From contig NZ_CADCSU010000183.1 in the NCBI RefSeq assembly GCF_902804475.1, positions 1 to 52,087 of the forward strand: a DNA stretch of 52,087 nt, written 5' to 3'. Position numbers and translations under genes: made by a program. The notes under the pieces are model-generated. The model ran no database searches and was not told the DNA's origin. It saw only the letters and a list, made by a program, of their open reading frames with translations. This document shows positions 24,597-33,216 of this stretch, one piece after another; position 1 is the stretch's first letter, and every line of letters starts with the position of its first letter. Origin of the DNA: Flavobacterium bizetiae. Lineage in GTDB: Bacteria > Bacteroidota > Bacteroidia > Flavobacteriales > Flavobacteriaceae.

Positions 24597-25826
24597 GTGA
24601 CTCATATCAATAAGTTAAAAATATTCAATGATCCCATTTACGGGTTTATTTCTATCCCTAACGAACTTATTTACGACTTAATTCAGCATCCGTATTTTCA
24701 GCGTTTACGCCGTATTTCACAAATGGGAATGTCGTATTTGGTTTATCCCGGTGCTAATCATACGCGTTTTCATCATGCTTTGGGCTGTATGCATTTAATG
24801 CAAAAAGCCGTAGAAACACTTCGTTTTAAAGGAGTTGCTATTTCGAGTGATGAAGAATGTGCTTTGCTAATCGCTATTTTACTTCACGACATTGGGCACG
24901 GGCCATTTTCGCATGCAATGGAAAAAAGTATTGTCGAAGATGTAAATCATGAGGCGATTTCTTTGTTGTTCATGAATCAGTTAAATGATGAGTTTGACGG
25001 AAAACTAAGCTTAGCAATTCAGGTTTTTAAAGGAGAATATCACAGAAAATTCATGTTGCAATTGATTTCAAGTCAATTGGATATGGATCGAATGGACTAT
25101 TTAAAACGTGATAGTTTTTATACCGGAGTTGCTGAAGGAAATGTCAATTCTGAGCGTTTAATTCAGATGATGAATGTTGTTGATGGTGTTTTGGTAATTG
25201 AAGAAAAGGGAATTTATTCTGTAGAAAAATTCTTGCTTTCAAGAAGATTAATGTACTGGCAAGCTTATTTGCATAAAACAAGTTTGGTTGCAGAGTTAAT
25301 TTTGATGAATGTGCTAAAAAGAGCCAAAGAATTAACATTAAAAGGAATTAATTTACCTTGCAGTGATCCTCTTTTGTATTTTATGCAAAATAAGGTCACT
25401 TTAGAGGATTTTGATGCCGAAAAACTAGATTTATTTTCGCAATTAGATGATTTTGATATCATTAGCGCTTTAAAAACATGGCAGAAGCAAGAAGACTTTG
25501 TGCTTTCTACTTTAAGTAAAATGTTGATTAATAGAGATTTATTAAAAATAAAATTAAGTGCTGAGAAAATTTCGGCAGAAGAATCTCAATCTTTAAAAGA
25601 AGAATTTGCTAACGCGCACCATATTACGCAGTTAGAAGCCGGATATTTTATTTTTAGAGGAAAAATAAAAAATCAGGCTTACAGTAAAGAAGCGGAACCT
25701 ATACGAATTTTGAAAAAAGATAAAACAATTGAGGATGTTGTCGAAGCTTCTGATCAGCTGAATTTGAAATCGTTATCTAAATTGGTTACAAAATATTACA
25801 TCTGTTTTCCAAAACAACTTATCTAA
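24597..25826 (+). CDS. HD superfamily phosphohydrolase (dGTPase-like)
   Basis: A 409-residue soluble HD-domain protein of the COG1078/SAMHD1-like group. The metal ligands are in TRFHHALGCMHLM and ILLHDIGHGPFSHAME, followed by QLDMDRMDYLKRDS. Relatives hydrolyse deoxynucleotide triphosphates, but the substrate here is not proven. GTG at 24597 is the best start, since the conserved region begins about ten residues in. It is upstream of lpxD with a 39-bp gap and a promoter box between them. Confidence 0.88.
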   Translation: MTHINKLKIFNDPIYGFISIPNELIYDLIQHPYFQRLRRISQMGMSYLVYPGANHTRFHHALGCMHLMQKAVETLRFKGVAISSDEECALLIAILLHDIGHGPFSHAMEKSIVEDVNHEAISLLFMNQLNDEFDGKLSLAIQVFKGEYHRKFMLQLISSQLDMDRMDYLKRDSFYTGVAEGNVNSERLIQMMNVVDGVLVIEEKGIYSVEKFLLSRRLMYWQAYLHKTSLVAELILMNVLKRAKELTLKGINLPCSDPLLYFMQNKVTLEDFDAEKLDLFSQLDDFDIISALKTWQKQEDFVLSTLSKMLINRDLLKIKLSAEKISAEESQSLKEEFANAHHITQLEAGYFIFRGKIKNQAYSKEAEPIRILKKDKTIEDVVEASDQLNLKSLSKLVTKYYICFPKQLI

Positions 25827-25852
25827 AATTAACATTTAAAATCTATTTTTTA

Positions 25853-25860
25853 TATTTTTG
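25853..25860 (+). promoter_or_regulatory. -7 promoter box (TATTTTTG) for lpxD
   Basis: Exact TAnnTTTG ending five bases before the lpxD ATG at 25866. If used, the transcript would be leaderless or nearly so. Confidence 0.5.
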
Positions 25861-25865
25861 TCGCA

Positions 25866-26909
25866 ATGAAATTTACAGCAGAACAAATAGCAGGAATTTT
25901 AGAAGGAGAAGTTGTTGGGAATCCCAATGCAGAAGTTTCTCGGCTGTCTAAAATAGAAGAAGGCGAGGAAGGATCACTTACTTTTTTGGCTAATCCCAAA
26001 TATATCAATTACATATATACTACAAAAGCATCAGTTACTATTGTTAATGATAGTTTTGTACCAGATGCAGAAATCACTACGACTTTAATAAAAGTAGAAG
26101 ATGCTTACGCGTCTTTTTCTAAGCTTTTACAATTTTATAATCAGGTAAAATTGAATAAAAACGGAATAGAAGCGCAATCTTTTATGTCTGAAGGAACTAA
26201 ATATGGCGAGAATTTATACCTGGGAAGCTTTAGTTATATAGGACAAAATGTGGTTTTAGGTGATAATGTAAAAATTTATCCAAACAGTTTTATTGGCGAT
26301 AATGTTGTTATTGGCGATAATGTGTATATTTTTGCAGGCGCCAAAATTTATTCTGAAACTATAATTGGTAACAATTGTACGATTCATTCAGGAGCTATTA
26401 TTGGTGCAGATGGTTTTGGTTTTGTGCCAAACGATGAAGGTGTATATAGTAAAGTTCCTCAAATAGGTAACGTTGTTATTGAAGACAATGTAGATATTGG
26501 AGCAAATACCACGATAGACAGAGCAACTCTTGGTTCTACAATAATTAGAAAAGGAGTTAAATTAGACAATCAAATTCAGATTGCTCATAATGTAGAAATT
26601 GGTAGAAATACTGTAATTGCTGGCCAGACAGGCGTAGCAGGTTCTACAAAAATAGGCGAAAACTGTATGATTGGCGGGCAAGTAGGTATCGCAGGCCACT
26701 TAATTATAGGTAATAATGTTAGATTGCAGGCTCAGTCAGGAGTAGCAAGAAACATTAAAGATGATGAAACACTGCAAGGAACACCGTCTCTTGCATATAC
26801 TGATTTTAATAAATCGTATGTTCATTTCAAGAATCTGCCTAAAATTGTAGCTGAAGTTGAAGAATTAAAAAAACAAATAATAAACCCAAAAAATGGAAAT
26901 AATGGTTAA
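25866..26909 (+). CDS. lpxD: UDP-3-O-acylglucosamine N-acyltransferase LpxD
   Basis: A 347-residue acyltransferase of lipid A synthesis that adds a hydroxyacyl chain from ACP to the 2-amine of UDP-3-O-acylglucosamine. The N-terminal uridine-binding domain (about 1-100) is followed by a left-handed beta helix of hexapeptide repeats (for example IGDNVVIGDNVYIF). The expected catalytic His is in NQIQIAHNVEIG. The last residues overlap the start of lpxC-fabZ by a few bases, showing translational coupling. Confidence 0.94.
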   Translation: MKFTAEQIAGILEGEVVGNPNAEVSRLSKIEEGEEGSLTFLANPKYINYIYTTKASVTIVNDSFVPDAEITTTLIKVEDAYASFSKLLQFYNQVKLNKNGIEAQSFMSEGTKYGENLYLGSFSYIGQNVVLGDNVKIYPNSFIGDNVVIGDNVYIFAGAKIYSETIIGNNCTIHSGAIIGADGFGFVPNDEGVYSKVPQIGNVVIEDNVDIGANTTIDRATLGSTIIRKGVKLDNQIQIAHNVEIGRNTVIAGQTGVAGSTKIGENCMIGGQVGIAGHLIIGNNVRLQAQSGVARNIKDDETLQGTPSLAYTDFNKSYVHFKNLPKIVAEVEELKKQIINPKNGNNG

Positions 26910-28290
26910 ACAGAAGACCATCAAAAATGAAATTTCACTAACAGGCGTTGGATTACACACTGGAAAAGAAGTTACAATGACTTTTAAACCAGCTCCAATT
27001 AATAATGGTTTCACTTTTGTAAGAGTAGATTTGCAAGGTCAGCCCGTGATCGAAGCAGATGCTAACTACGTTGTTAATACGCAAAGAGGTACAAATTTAG
27101 AAAAACTTGGTGTAAAAATTCAAACTCCGGAACACGTTTTAGCGGCTTTAGTTGGTTGTGATCTGGATAACGTTATTATAGAATTAAATGCCTCTGAACT
27201 TCCTATTATGGATGGTTCATCAAAATATTTTGTTGAAGCGATTGAAAATGCCGGTATTGAAGAACAAGATGCTAAACGTAATGTTTATGTGGTAAAAGAA
27301 GTAATTTCTTTTACTGATGAAACTACAGGAAGCGAAATCTTAGTAATGCCAAGTGATGATTATCAGGTAACTGCAATGGTAGATTTTGGTACTAAAGTTT
27401 TAGGTACTCAAAATGCAACTATGAAAAGTATTGCCGATTTTAAAGAAGAAATTGCTAATTCAAGAACTTTTAGCTTCTTGCACGAATTAGAATCTCTTTT
27501 AGAAAACGGATTAATTAAAGGTGGAGATTTAAATAATGCTATTGTTTATGTAGATAAAGAGATCTCTGAATCTACAATGGAGAATTTAAAGAAAGCTTTT
27601 GGAAAAGACAAAATTTCGGTTAAGCCAAATGGTGTTTTAGACAACTTAACTTTACATTATCCAAACGAGGCTGCAAGACACAAATTACTTGATGTTGTTG
27701 GAGATTTATCTTTGATTGGAGTTAGAATTCAAGGGAAAATTATTGCTAACAAACCTGGGCATTACGTAAATACGCAGTTTGCCAAAAAATTAGCAAAAAT
27801 TATTAAAATTGAACAAAGAAATCATGTTCCGGTTTACGATTTAAACTTGGAGCCATTGATGGATATTCATAAAATTATGGCAGTTTTGCCACACAGACCT
27901 CCATTTTTATTAATTGACAGAATTATAGAAATGTCTGACAGTCATGTTGTGGGTATGAAAAATGTAACGATGAACGAAAATTTCTTCGTAGGACATTTTC
28001 CTGAAGCTCCAGTAATGCCGGGTGTTTTAATTGTTGAAGCTATGGCGCAAACAGGTGGGATTTTAGTGTTAAGCACAGTTCCGGATCCTGAAAATTATTT
28101 GACATATTTTATGAAAATAGATAATGTTAAGTTCAAACATAAAGTATTGCCTGGTGATACCTTAATTTTCAAATGCGAATTAATTTCTCCTATCAGAAGA
28201 GGAATTTGTCATATGCAGGCAAATGCTTACGCAAATGGAAAGTTGGTAACAGAGGCAGAATTAATGGCTCAAATTGCAAGAAAACAATAA
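26902..28290 (+). CDS. lpxC-fabZ: Bifunctional LpxC deacetylase / FabZ dehydratase
   Basis: A 462-residue fusion common in Bacteroidota. Residues about 1-305 are LpxC, the zinc deacetylase that commits UDP-acylglucosamine to lipid A (markers GVGLHTGK, TPEHVLAAL, and the HKLLDVVGDL zinc region). Residues about 310-462 are FabZ, the hydroxyacyl-ACP dehydratase (LPHRPPFLLIDRI, GHFPEAPVMPGVL and EAMAQTGG). Joining them couples the use of hydroxyacyl-ACP for lipid A and for membrane fatty acids. The ATG at 26902 overlaps the lpxD stop; an in-frame ATG nine bases upstream is less likely. Confidence 0.96.
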   Translation: MVKQKTIKNEISLTGVGLHTGKEVTMTFKPAPINNGFTFVRVDLQGQPVIEADANYVVNTQRGTNLEKLGVKIQTPEHVLAALVGCDLDNVIIELNASELPIMDGSSKYFVEAIENAGIEEQDAKRNVYVVKEVISFTDETTGSEILVMPSDDYQVTAMVDFGTKVLGTQNATMKSIADFKEEIANSRTFSFLHELESLLENGLIKGGDLNNAIVYVDKEISESTMENLKKAFGKDKISVKPNGVLDNLTLHYPNEAARHKLLDVVGDLSLIGVRIQGKIIANKPGHYVNTQFAKKLAKIIKIEQRNHVPVYDLNLEPLMDIHKIMAVLPHRPPFLLIDRIIEMSDSHVVGMKNVTMNENFFVGHFPEAPVMPGVLIVEAMAQTGGILVLSTVPDPENYLTYFMKIDNVKFKHKVLPGDTLIFKCELISPIRRGICHMQANAYANGKLVTEAELMAQIARKQ

Positions 28291-28312
28291 TAATTTAATC
28301 AAATTTATTGTT

Positions 28313-28320
28313 TACGTTTG
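28313..28320 (+). promoter_or_regulatory. Possible -7 promoter box (TACGTTTG) upstream of lpxA
   Basis: Exact TAnnTTTG giving a leader of about 42 nt before the lpxA ATG at 28366. The -33 region is weak, so lpxA may also be read from upstream. Confidence 0.35.
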
Positions 28321-28365
28321 TTGCCCAAATTAGCCTATTTTAATATTAAAATATAAAACTCACAG

Positions 28366-29151
28366 ATGAATCAACCATTAGCATATGTTCATCCCGGCGC
28401 GAAAATCGCTAAAAACGTTGTAATTGAGCCTTTTACAACAATTCACAATAATGTTATTATTGGTGATGGTACGTGGATTGGTTCAAATGTAACCATCATG
28501 GAAGGTGCGCGAATTGGAAAAAATTGTAATATTTTTCCAGGAGCAGTAATTTCTGCAGTACCACAGGATTTAAAATTTGGAGGAGAAGATTCTTTAGCTA
28601 TTATAGGAGATAATTGTACTATTAGAGAATGTGTAACAATCAATAGAGGTACAGTTGCTTCAGGGCAGACAATTTTAGGTAATAACTGTTTAGTTATGGC
28701 TTATGCTCACATTGCTCACGATTGCGAGATTGGTAATAACGCTATTATCGTAAACGGTGTTGCTTTGGCTGGTCACGTTGTGGTTGGTAATCACGCTGTA
28801 ATTGGTGGTTTAGCAGCTATTCACCAGTTTATTCATATTGGAGATCACGCTATGATTTCTGGCGGATCATTGGTAAGAAAAGATGTTCCTCCTTATACAA
28901 AAGCGGCAAAAGAGCCGTTATCGTATGTAGGAATCAATTCAGTTGGTTTAAGAAGAAGAGGATTTACTACTGAGAAAATCAGAGAAATTCAGGAAATTTA
29001 CAGAATTTTATACCAAAAGAATTACAATACAACACAAGCTTTAAGTATTATTGAAGCTGAAATGGAAGCCACTCCTGAGAGAGATGAAATTCTGGATTTT
29101 ATTAGAAATTCGTCAAGAGGAATCATGAAAGGTTATTCAGGAAATTATTAA
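28366..29151 (+). CDS. lpxA: Acyl-ACP--UDP-N-acetylglucosamine O-acyltransferase LpxA
   Basis: A 261-residue enzyme for the first lipid A step, transfer of a 3-hydroxyacyl chain to the 3-OH of UDP-GlcNAc. It has hexapeptide repeats from the N-terminus (IAKNVVIEPFTTIH), the catalytic His region AYAHIAHDCEIGNN, and the substrate-binding stretch GLRRRGFT. A helical C-terminal domain completes it. Length is normal. It follows lpxC-fabZ in the lipid A cluster. Confidence 0.96.
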   Translation: MNQPLAYVHPGAKIAKNVVIEPFTTIHNNVIIGDGTWIGSNVTIMEGARIGKNCNIFPGAVISAVPQDLKFGGEDSLAIIGDNCTIRECVTINRGTVASGQTILGNNCLVMAYAHIAHDCEIGNNAIIVNGVALAGHVVVGNHAVIGGLAAIHQFIHIGDHAMISGGSLVRKDVPPYTKAAKEPLSYVGINSVGLRRRGFTTEKIREIQEIYRILYQKNYNTTQALSIIEAEMEATPERDEILDFIRNSSRGIMKGYSGNY

Positions 29152-29276
29152 TTTTAGAGTTTAGATTTTTAAACTGTATATTTAAAATTAAAAATAGAAT
29201 TATTAAAATAAAAGAATGGAAGGTTTATTCTATAGAGAATCTAAAATCTACATTCTAAAATCTAAAATAAAAACAA

Positions 29277-29843
29277 ATGGCATCTACATCAGATATTAGA
29301 AATGGATTGTGTATTAAATTTAATCACGATATCTATAAAATAGTCGAATTTCTTCACGTAAAACCTGGAAAAGGTCCAGCTTTCGTAAGAACAAAATTAA
29401 GAAGTTTAACTACAGGAAGAGTATTAGATAATACATTTTCTGCTGGGCACAAAATCGACGTTATTCGTGTAGAAACACATAATTATCAGTTTTTATATGC
29501 TGAAGGAGATGAGTTTCATTTTATGAATACAGAATCTTTTGAGCAAATTTCTTTGAATAAAAATATCTTAGATGCTCCGGGATTATTAAAAGAAGGAACT
29601 AGTGTAATGGTTCAGGTAAATACTGAAACTGATTTACCATTATCTGTAGATATGCCATCTTCTGTAATTCTTGAAGTTACTTATGCTGAGCCAGGAGTAA
29701 AAGGAAATACAGCTACAAACGCTACAAAAAATGCAACAGTAGAAACTGGAGCATCTGTAAACGTTCCGTTGTTCATCAACGAAGGTGATAAAATTAAAAT
29801 TGATACCGCTTCAGGTTCTTACATGGAGCGTGTAAAAGAGTAG
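29277..29843 (+). CDS. efp: Elongation factor P
   Basis: A 188-residue three-domain translation factor that rescues ribosomes stalled at polyproline stretches. Markers are the KOW-like N-terminal domain with FLHVKPGKGPAFVRTK, the modification loop around the conserved Lys in PGKGPA, and the C-terminal signature ending IKIDTASGSYMERVKE. Length is normal. It lies between lpxA and a second lpxD-like gene. Confidence 0.97.
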   Translation: MASTSDIRNGLCIKFNHDIYKIVEFLHVKPGKGPAFVRTKLRSLTTGRVLDNTFSAGHKIDVIRVETHNYQFLYAEGDEFHFMNTESFEQISLNKNILDAPGLLKEGTSVMVQVNTETDLPLSVDMPSSVILEVTYAEPGVKGNTATNATKNATVETGASVNVPLFINEGDKIKIDTASGSYMERVKE

Positions 29844-29853
29844 TTTTTATAAG

Positions 29854-29920
29854 TTTTCAGTTTTCAGTCACAGTTTTTCAGTTTGTTGATTGAAAACTGA
29901 GACTGAAAACTGAGACTAAA
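29854..29920. repeat. ACTGAAAACT-type hairpin repeat between efp and the lpxD-like gene
   Basis: AGTTTTCAGT (29861-29870) pairs with ACTGAAAACT (29904-29913), and the inner CAGTTTTTCA pairs with TTGAAAACTG with one mismatch. Related to the repeats at 22760 and 50429. Confidence 0.65.
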
Positions 29921-29934
29921 AACGAAATAAATAT

Positions 29935-30864
29935 ATGAAATTTCCAAAGATTCATTCTTTACAAGAAATTGCAAATTTGCTTCAATGCGAATTTATTGGC
30001 AACCCAAACTTTCCGGTTTCAGGCATGAACGAAATACATGTTGTTGAGCCAGGAGATATAGTTTTTGTTGACCATCCGAAATACTATGACAAAGCTTTAC
30101 AATCGGCTGCTACTATTGTTTTAATTAATAAAAAAGTAGATTGCCCTGAAGGAAAAGCACTTCTAATCTCTGATGATCCTTTTAGAGATTTTAATACACT
30201 GACCAAACATTTTAGACCTTTTCAGGCTACAAACGTATCTATTGCTCTTTCTGCAACTATAGGAGAAGGAACTGTAATACAGCCTAATTGTTTTATTGGA
30301 AACAATGTTACAATTGGTAAAAACTGTCTAATACATCCTAATGTGACTATTTACGATCATACAGTAATTGGTGATAATGTAATGATTCATGCGGGAACTA
30401 TTTTAGGAGCAGACGCTTTCTATTATAAAAAGCGTCCGGATGGTTTTGATCAGTTAATTTCTGGCGGAAGGGTTGTAATTGAAGATAATGTTGGTATTGG
30501 TGCACTTTGTACGATTGACAAAGGCGTAACAGGCGATACGACAATTGGAGCAGGAACAAAATTAGACAATCAGGTACATGTTGGGCATGATACTGTGATT
30601 GGAAAAAAATGTTTAATTGCTTCGCAAACAGGTATTGCAGGTTGTGTTATTATCGAAGACGAAGTAACTATCTGGGGACAGGTTGGAACCACAAGCGGAA
30701 TCACAATAGGAGCGAAGGCTGTTATTATGGGACAAACCGGAGTTACCAAATCAATTGAAGGAGGAAAATCTTATTTTGGTACTCCAATCGAAGAATCAAG
30801 AGAAAAGTTGAAACAATTAGCTAATATCAAAAAGATTCCTGAAATTTTAAATAAATTGAAGTAA
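29935..30864 (+). CDS. Second LpxD-like N-acyltransferase
   Basis: A 309-residue paralogue of the LpxD at 25866. The N-terminal domain is shorter, and the beta helix has hexapeptide repeats such as IGNNVTIGKNCLIH. The equivalent of the catalytic His is kept in LDNQVHVGHDTVIG. It may acylate a different sugar nucleotide or use a different acyl chain. It is followed after 1 nt by the NTF2-like gene. Whether it works in lipid A or another surface glycolipid is not shown by sequence. Confidence 0.88.
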   Translation: MKFPKIHSLQEIANLLQCEFIGNPNFPVSGMNEIHVVEPGDIVFVDHPKYYDKALQSAATIVLINKKVDCPEGKALLISDDPFRDFNTLTKHFRPFQATNVSIALSATIGEGTVIQPNCFIGNNVTIGKNCLIHPNVTIYDHTVIGDNVMIHAGTILGADAFYYKKRPDGFDQLISGGRVVIEDNVGIGALCTIDKGVTGDTTIGAGTKLDNQVHVGHDTVIGKKCLIASQTGIAGCVIIEDEVTIWGQVGTTSGITIGAKAVIMGQTGVTKSIEGGKSYFGTPIEESREKLKQLANIKKIPEILNKLK

Positions 30865-30865
30865 T

Positions 30866-31228
30866 ATGTCTATTAAAGAATTTGTTCAAAAATTTTATAA
30901 GTCAGATGCCTTAATTGATAGCGAAGTAATGAAAACTTATTTGCATCCCGAGGTGAAATTAGACTGGCATAGTACGAAAGGATTAATCGAAATGGATTAT
31001 AATTCGATGTTAGACATGGCCAATGAGCTTAGTCGTGCTTATGTGCGATCTAAGGTTAGAATAAGCCATATTCTGGCAGAGGATGACTTAGTTTCGATAC
31101 GATATTCTCATTTTGTGAAAACGATTGAGAACCCAAGAGAAGAGATGTTATTAGCTCATTTTTCTACAATTTGGCAAATAAAAGATGATAAATTGTATCG
31201 CGGTTATCAAATGAGTCAATTTTCTTAA
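30866..31228 (+). CDS. NTF2-like (SnoaL-type) protein
   Basis: A 120-residue protein with the compact alpha plus beta pattern of the NTF2-like superfamily (FVQKFYKSDALID at the start, then YLHPEVKLDWHSTKG). Members serve as enzymes or small-ligand binders, and the role here is unknown. It starts 2 nt after the second lpxD-like gene and is probably translated from the same message. A promoter box for sucD follows. Confidence 0.8.
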   Translation: MSIKEFVQKFYKSDALIDSEVMKTYLHPEVKLDWHSTKGLIEMDYNSMLDMANELSRAYVRSKVRISHILAEDDLVSIRYSHFVKTIENPREEMLLAHFSTIWQIKDDKLYRGYQMSQFS

Positions 31229-31269
31229 TTTTTTTGAAGACAAAAAGGTTAAAATACGTTACAAAACCT

Positions 31270-31277
31270 TACTTTTG
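31270..31277 (+). promoter_or_regulatory. -7 promoter box (TACTTTTG) for sucD
   Basis: Exact TAnnTTTG, with a leader of about 32 nt to the ATG at 31313. Confidence 0.5.
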
Positions 31278-31312
31278 CATCACAATTTTAAAAACTACAT
31301 AAAATATATATC

Positions 31313-32185
31313 ATGAGTGTTTTAGTTAATAAAGATTCCAAAATAATTGTTCAAGGATTTACAGGAAGCGAAGGAACTTTCCACGCCTCTCAAATGATTG
31401 AGTACGGTACTAATGTTGTTGGTGGTGTTACTCCGGGTAAAGGAGGAACTAGCCATTTAGATCGTCCGGTTTTTAATACAGTAAAAGACGCTGTAGATCA
31501 AGCTGGTGCAGATACATCTATCATTTTCGTACCACCAGCTTTTGCTGCTGATGCAATTATGGAAGCTGCTGATGCTGGAATTAAAGTAATTATTGCTATT
31601 ACAGAAGGAATTCCTGTAGCAGATATGATTAAAGCAAATAATTATGTTAAAGAAAGAAATTCTAGATTAATCGGACCTAACTGTCCAGGAGTTATTACTC
31701 CGGGTGAAGCTAAAGTTGGTATTATGCCAGGTTTTGTTTTCAAAAAAGGAACAGTTGGTATCGTTTCTAAATCAGGAACTTTAACTTACGAAGCTGCTGA
31801 CCAGGTTGTAAAACAAGGTTTAGGAATTACTACAGCTATTGGTATTGGTGGAGATCCAATTATTGGAACTACAACTAAAGAAGCTGTTGAATTATTAATG
31901 AACGATCCAGAAACTGAAATCATCATTATGATTGGTGAAATTGGTGGTCAATTAGAAGCTGATGCTGCTAAATGGGTTAAAGCTGATGGTAACCGTAAAC
32001 CAGTTGTTGGTTTTATCGCTGGAGAAACTGCTCCTGCTGGTAGAACAATGGGTCACGCAGGTGCTATTGTTGGTGGTTCTGATGATACAGCTGCTGCTAA
32101 AAAACAAATTATGAGAGACAACGGAATTCACGTTGTTGATTCACCAGCTGAAATTGGTAAAAAAGTGAAAGAAATACTTGGATAA
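31313..32185 (+). CDS. sucD: Succinyl-CoA synthetase alpha subunit
   Basis: A 290-residue TCA-cycle enzyme subunit that makes succinate and a nucleoside triphosphate from succinyl-CoA. It has the CoA-binding domain start VQGFTGSEGTFHA, the LIGPNCPGVITPGE segment, and the phosphohistidine loop GRTMGHAGAIVGG. The beta subunit (sucC) is not in this window, which is common in Flavobacteria. A strong terminator follows. Confidence 0.97.
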   Translation: MSVLVNKDSKIIVQGFTGSEGTFHASQMIEYGTNVVGGVTPGKGGTSHLDRPVFNTVKDAVDQAGADTSIIFVPPAFAADAIMEAADAGIKVIIAITEGIPVADMIKANNYVKERNSRLIGPNCPGVITPGEAKVGIMPGFVFKKGTVGIVSKSGTLTYEAADQVVKQGLGITTAIGIGGDPIIGTTTKEAVELLMNDPETEIIIMIGEIGGQLEADAAKWVKADGNRKPVVGFIAGETAPAGRTMGHAGAIVGGSDDTAAAKKQIMRDNGIHVVDSPAEIGKKVKEILG

Positions 32186-32212
32186 TCTCCAATATTTGAA
32201 ATAAAAAATTCC

Positions 32213-32245
32213 AAAAAAGTCTCAATGTTTTGTTGAGACTTTTTT
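32213..32245 (+). terminator. Rho-independent terminator after sucD
   Basis: AAAAAAGTCTCAA pairs perfectly with TTGAGACTTTTTT across a 7-nt loop. Confidence 0.9.
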
Positions 32246-32290
32246 ACATTTTTAAAATGTTGGAATATAAATAAAAACTTAGCAACTTAG

Positions 32291-32308
32291 TCCCGATAGC
32301 TATCGGGA
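32291..32308. repeat. 18-bp palindrome TCCCGATAGCTATCGGGA
   Basis: A perfect palindrome between the sucD terminator and the next gene. Its half-site CCCGATAG is the same as the left end of the interspersed hairpin elements. Confidence 0.7.
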
Positions 32309-32330
32309 TAGAAGCTTAAAAAAGAGAAAT

Positions 32331-32759
32331 ATGTACAAAGAATTAGAAAAATTTAAAGTAAGCAATAGTTTTACTTTTACTGTTGAAGATAGTTTAGAAC
32401 AAGCTTGTAATGCTCCGGAATCTGGCGCTGGAGTTTTTGTAGTTTATGCTATTGAAGGAGATGCAAAAGAGTTGATCATGGTGGGTTCTACAGGGACAGT
32501 TCAAAACGATGGTACTTTGAAAAGTAAAAACGGTGGTTTATATGATAAAATCGTAAACGGACACCAATTTGCTAAAACTGGAAGAAAATATTCTTGGCCG
32601 GCACAAATGAAGTTAGAAAATATTGATGCTCTTGAAGTAGTTTGGTATGAAACTTTTAATGCAGATGTGAAAGCAATTCCAACTGCAGTTGAAGGACAAG
32701 TTTTGCAAAATTTCTTAGATGCAAATGCAAAATTACCAAGATGGAACGTGGCTTTCTAA
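32331..32759 (+). CDS. Small conserved-looking protein, GIY-YIG-like fold suspected
   Basis: A 142-residue soluble protein. The segment GVFVVYAIEGDAKELIMVG followed by GGLYDKIVNG has the spacing of a GIY-YIG fold (beta strand, turn, second strand, helix), but I cannot confirm catalytic residues, so a nuclease function is not claimed. It has its own terminator and lies alone between sucD and the uptake locus. No better family assignment is possible from sequence alone. Confidence 0.7.
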   Translation: MYKELEKFKVSNSFTFTVEDSLEQACNAPESGAGVFVVYAIEGDAKELIMVGSTGTVQNDGTLKSKNGGLYDKIVNGHQFAKTGRKYSWPAQMKLENIDALEVVWYETFNADVKAIPTAVEGQVLQNFLDANAKLPRWNVAF

Positions 32760-32783
32760 GTCGGTTTTGTTAATAATATATTT

Positions 32784-32816
32784 AAAGCCTTACTACAATT
32801 TAGTAAGGCTTTTTTT
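32784..32816 (+). terminator. Rho-independent terminator after the GIY-YIG-like gene
   Basis: AAAGCCTTACTA pairs with TAGTAAGGCTTT across a 5-nt loop, with a T run. The region from here to the sigma factor start at 33217 (about 400 bp) contains no gene I can support, only AT-rich DNA and a promoter box. Confidence 0.9.
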
Positions 32817-33105
32817 TGCTCCATTATATTTTGGCAACTTAATTTTAAAATTAAAATAATCGCATTCTTTTTTATACTCAGCGAAAATTCTTGCTCAATA
32901 TTCTTTTTCCGGAAAGTGTATTGATTACCTTTTGTTAAAATGTTAAAAATATCATAAAAATATATGGTAGTTTAATCTTACAATAATGTTGTTTTTGAAA
33001 TTAATTTAATTTTTTTATTTCTACCTAACACCTCATTAAATCAGCAGCTATAGGCTATTTTCTATGTTAGGATTTGGGTTCTTCAATGTAAAAAAATTGG
33101 TTTTG

Positions 33106-33113
33106 TATTTTTG
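33106..33113 (+). promoter_or_regulatory. -7 promoter box (TATTTTTG) upstream of the sigma factor
   Basis: Exact TAnnTTTG. It lies inside the longest open frame, so the sigma factor start must be downstream of 33117. The predicted leader to 33217 is about 100 nt. The -33 element is not well placed. Confidence 0.4.
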
Positions 33114-33216
33114 CTTTTATATATTTATCGCACAGAACTGGAGAATAATGTTAAAAAACTGTATTCTTTATGTTAAAACTAAGTGCTTATTTTCAAGAAT
33201 TCTACCGCAAATTAAT

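Noticed and set aside
33064..33216. 51-residue extension of the sigma factor
   Set aside because: It contains the promoter box at 33106-33113 and has no sigma-like sequence; region 2 begins after 33217.
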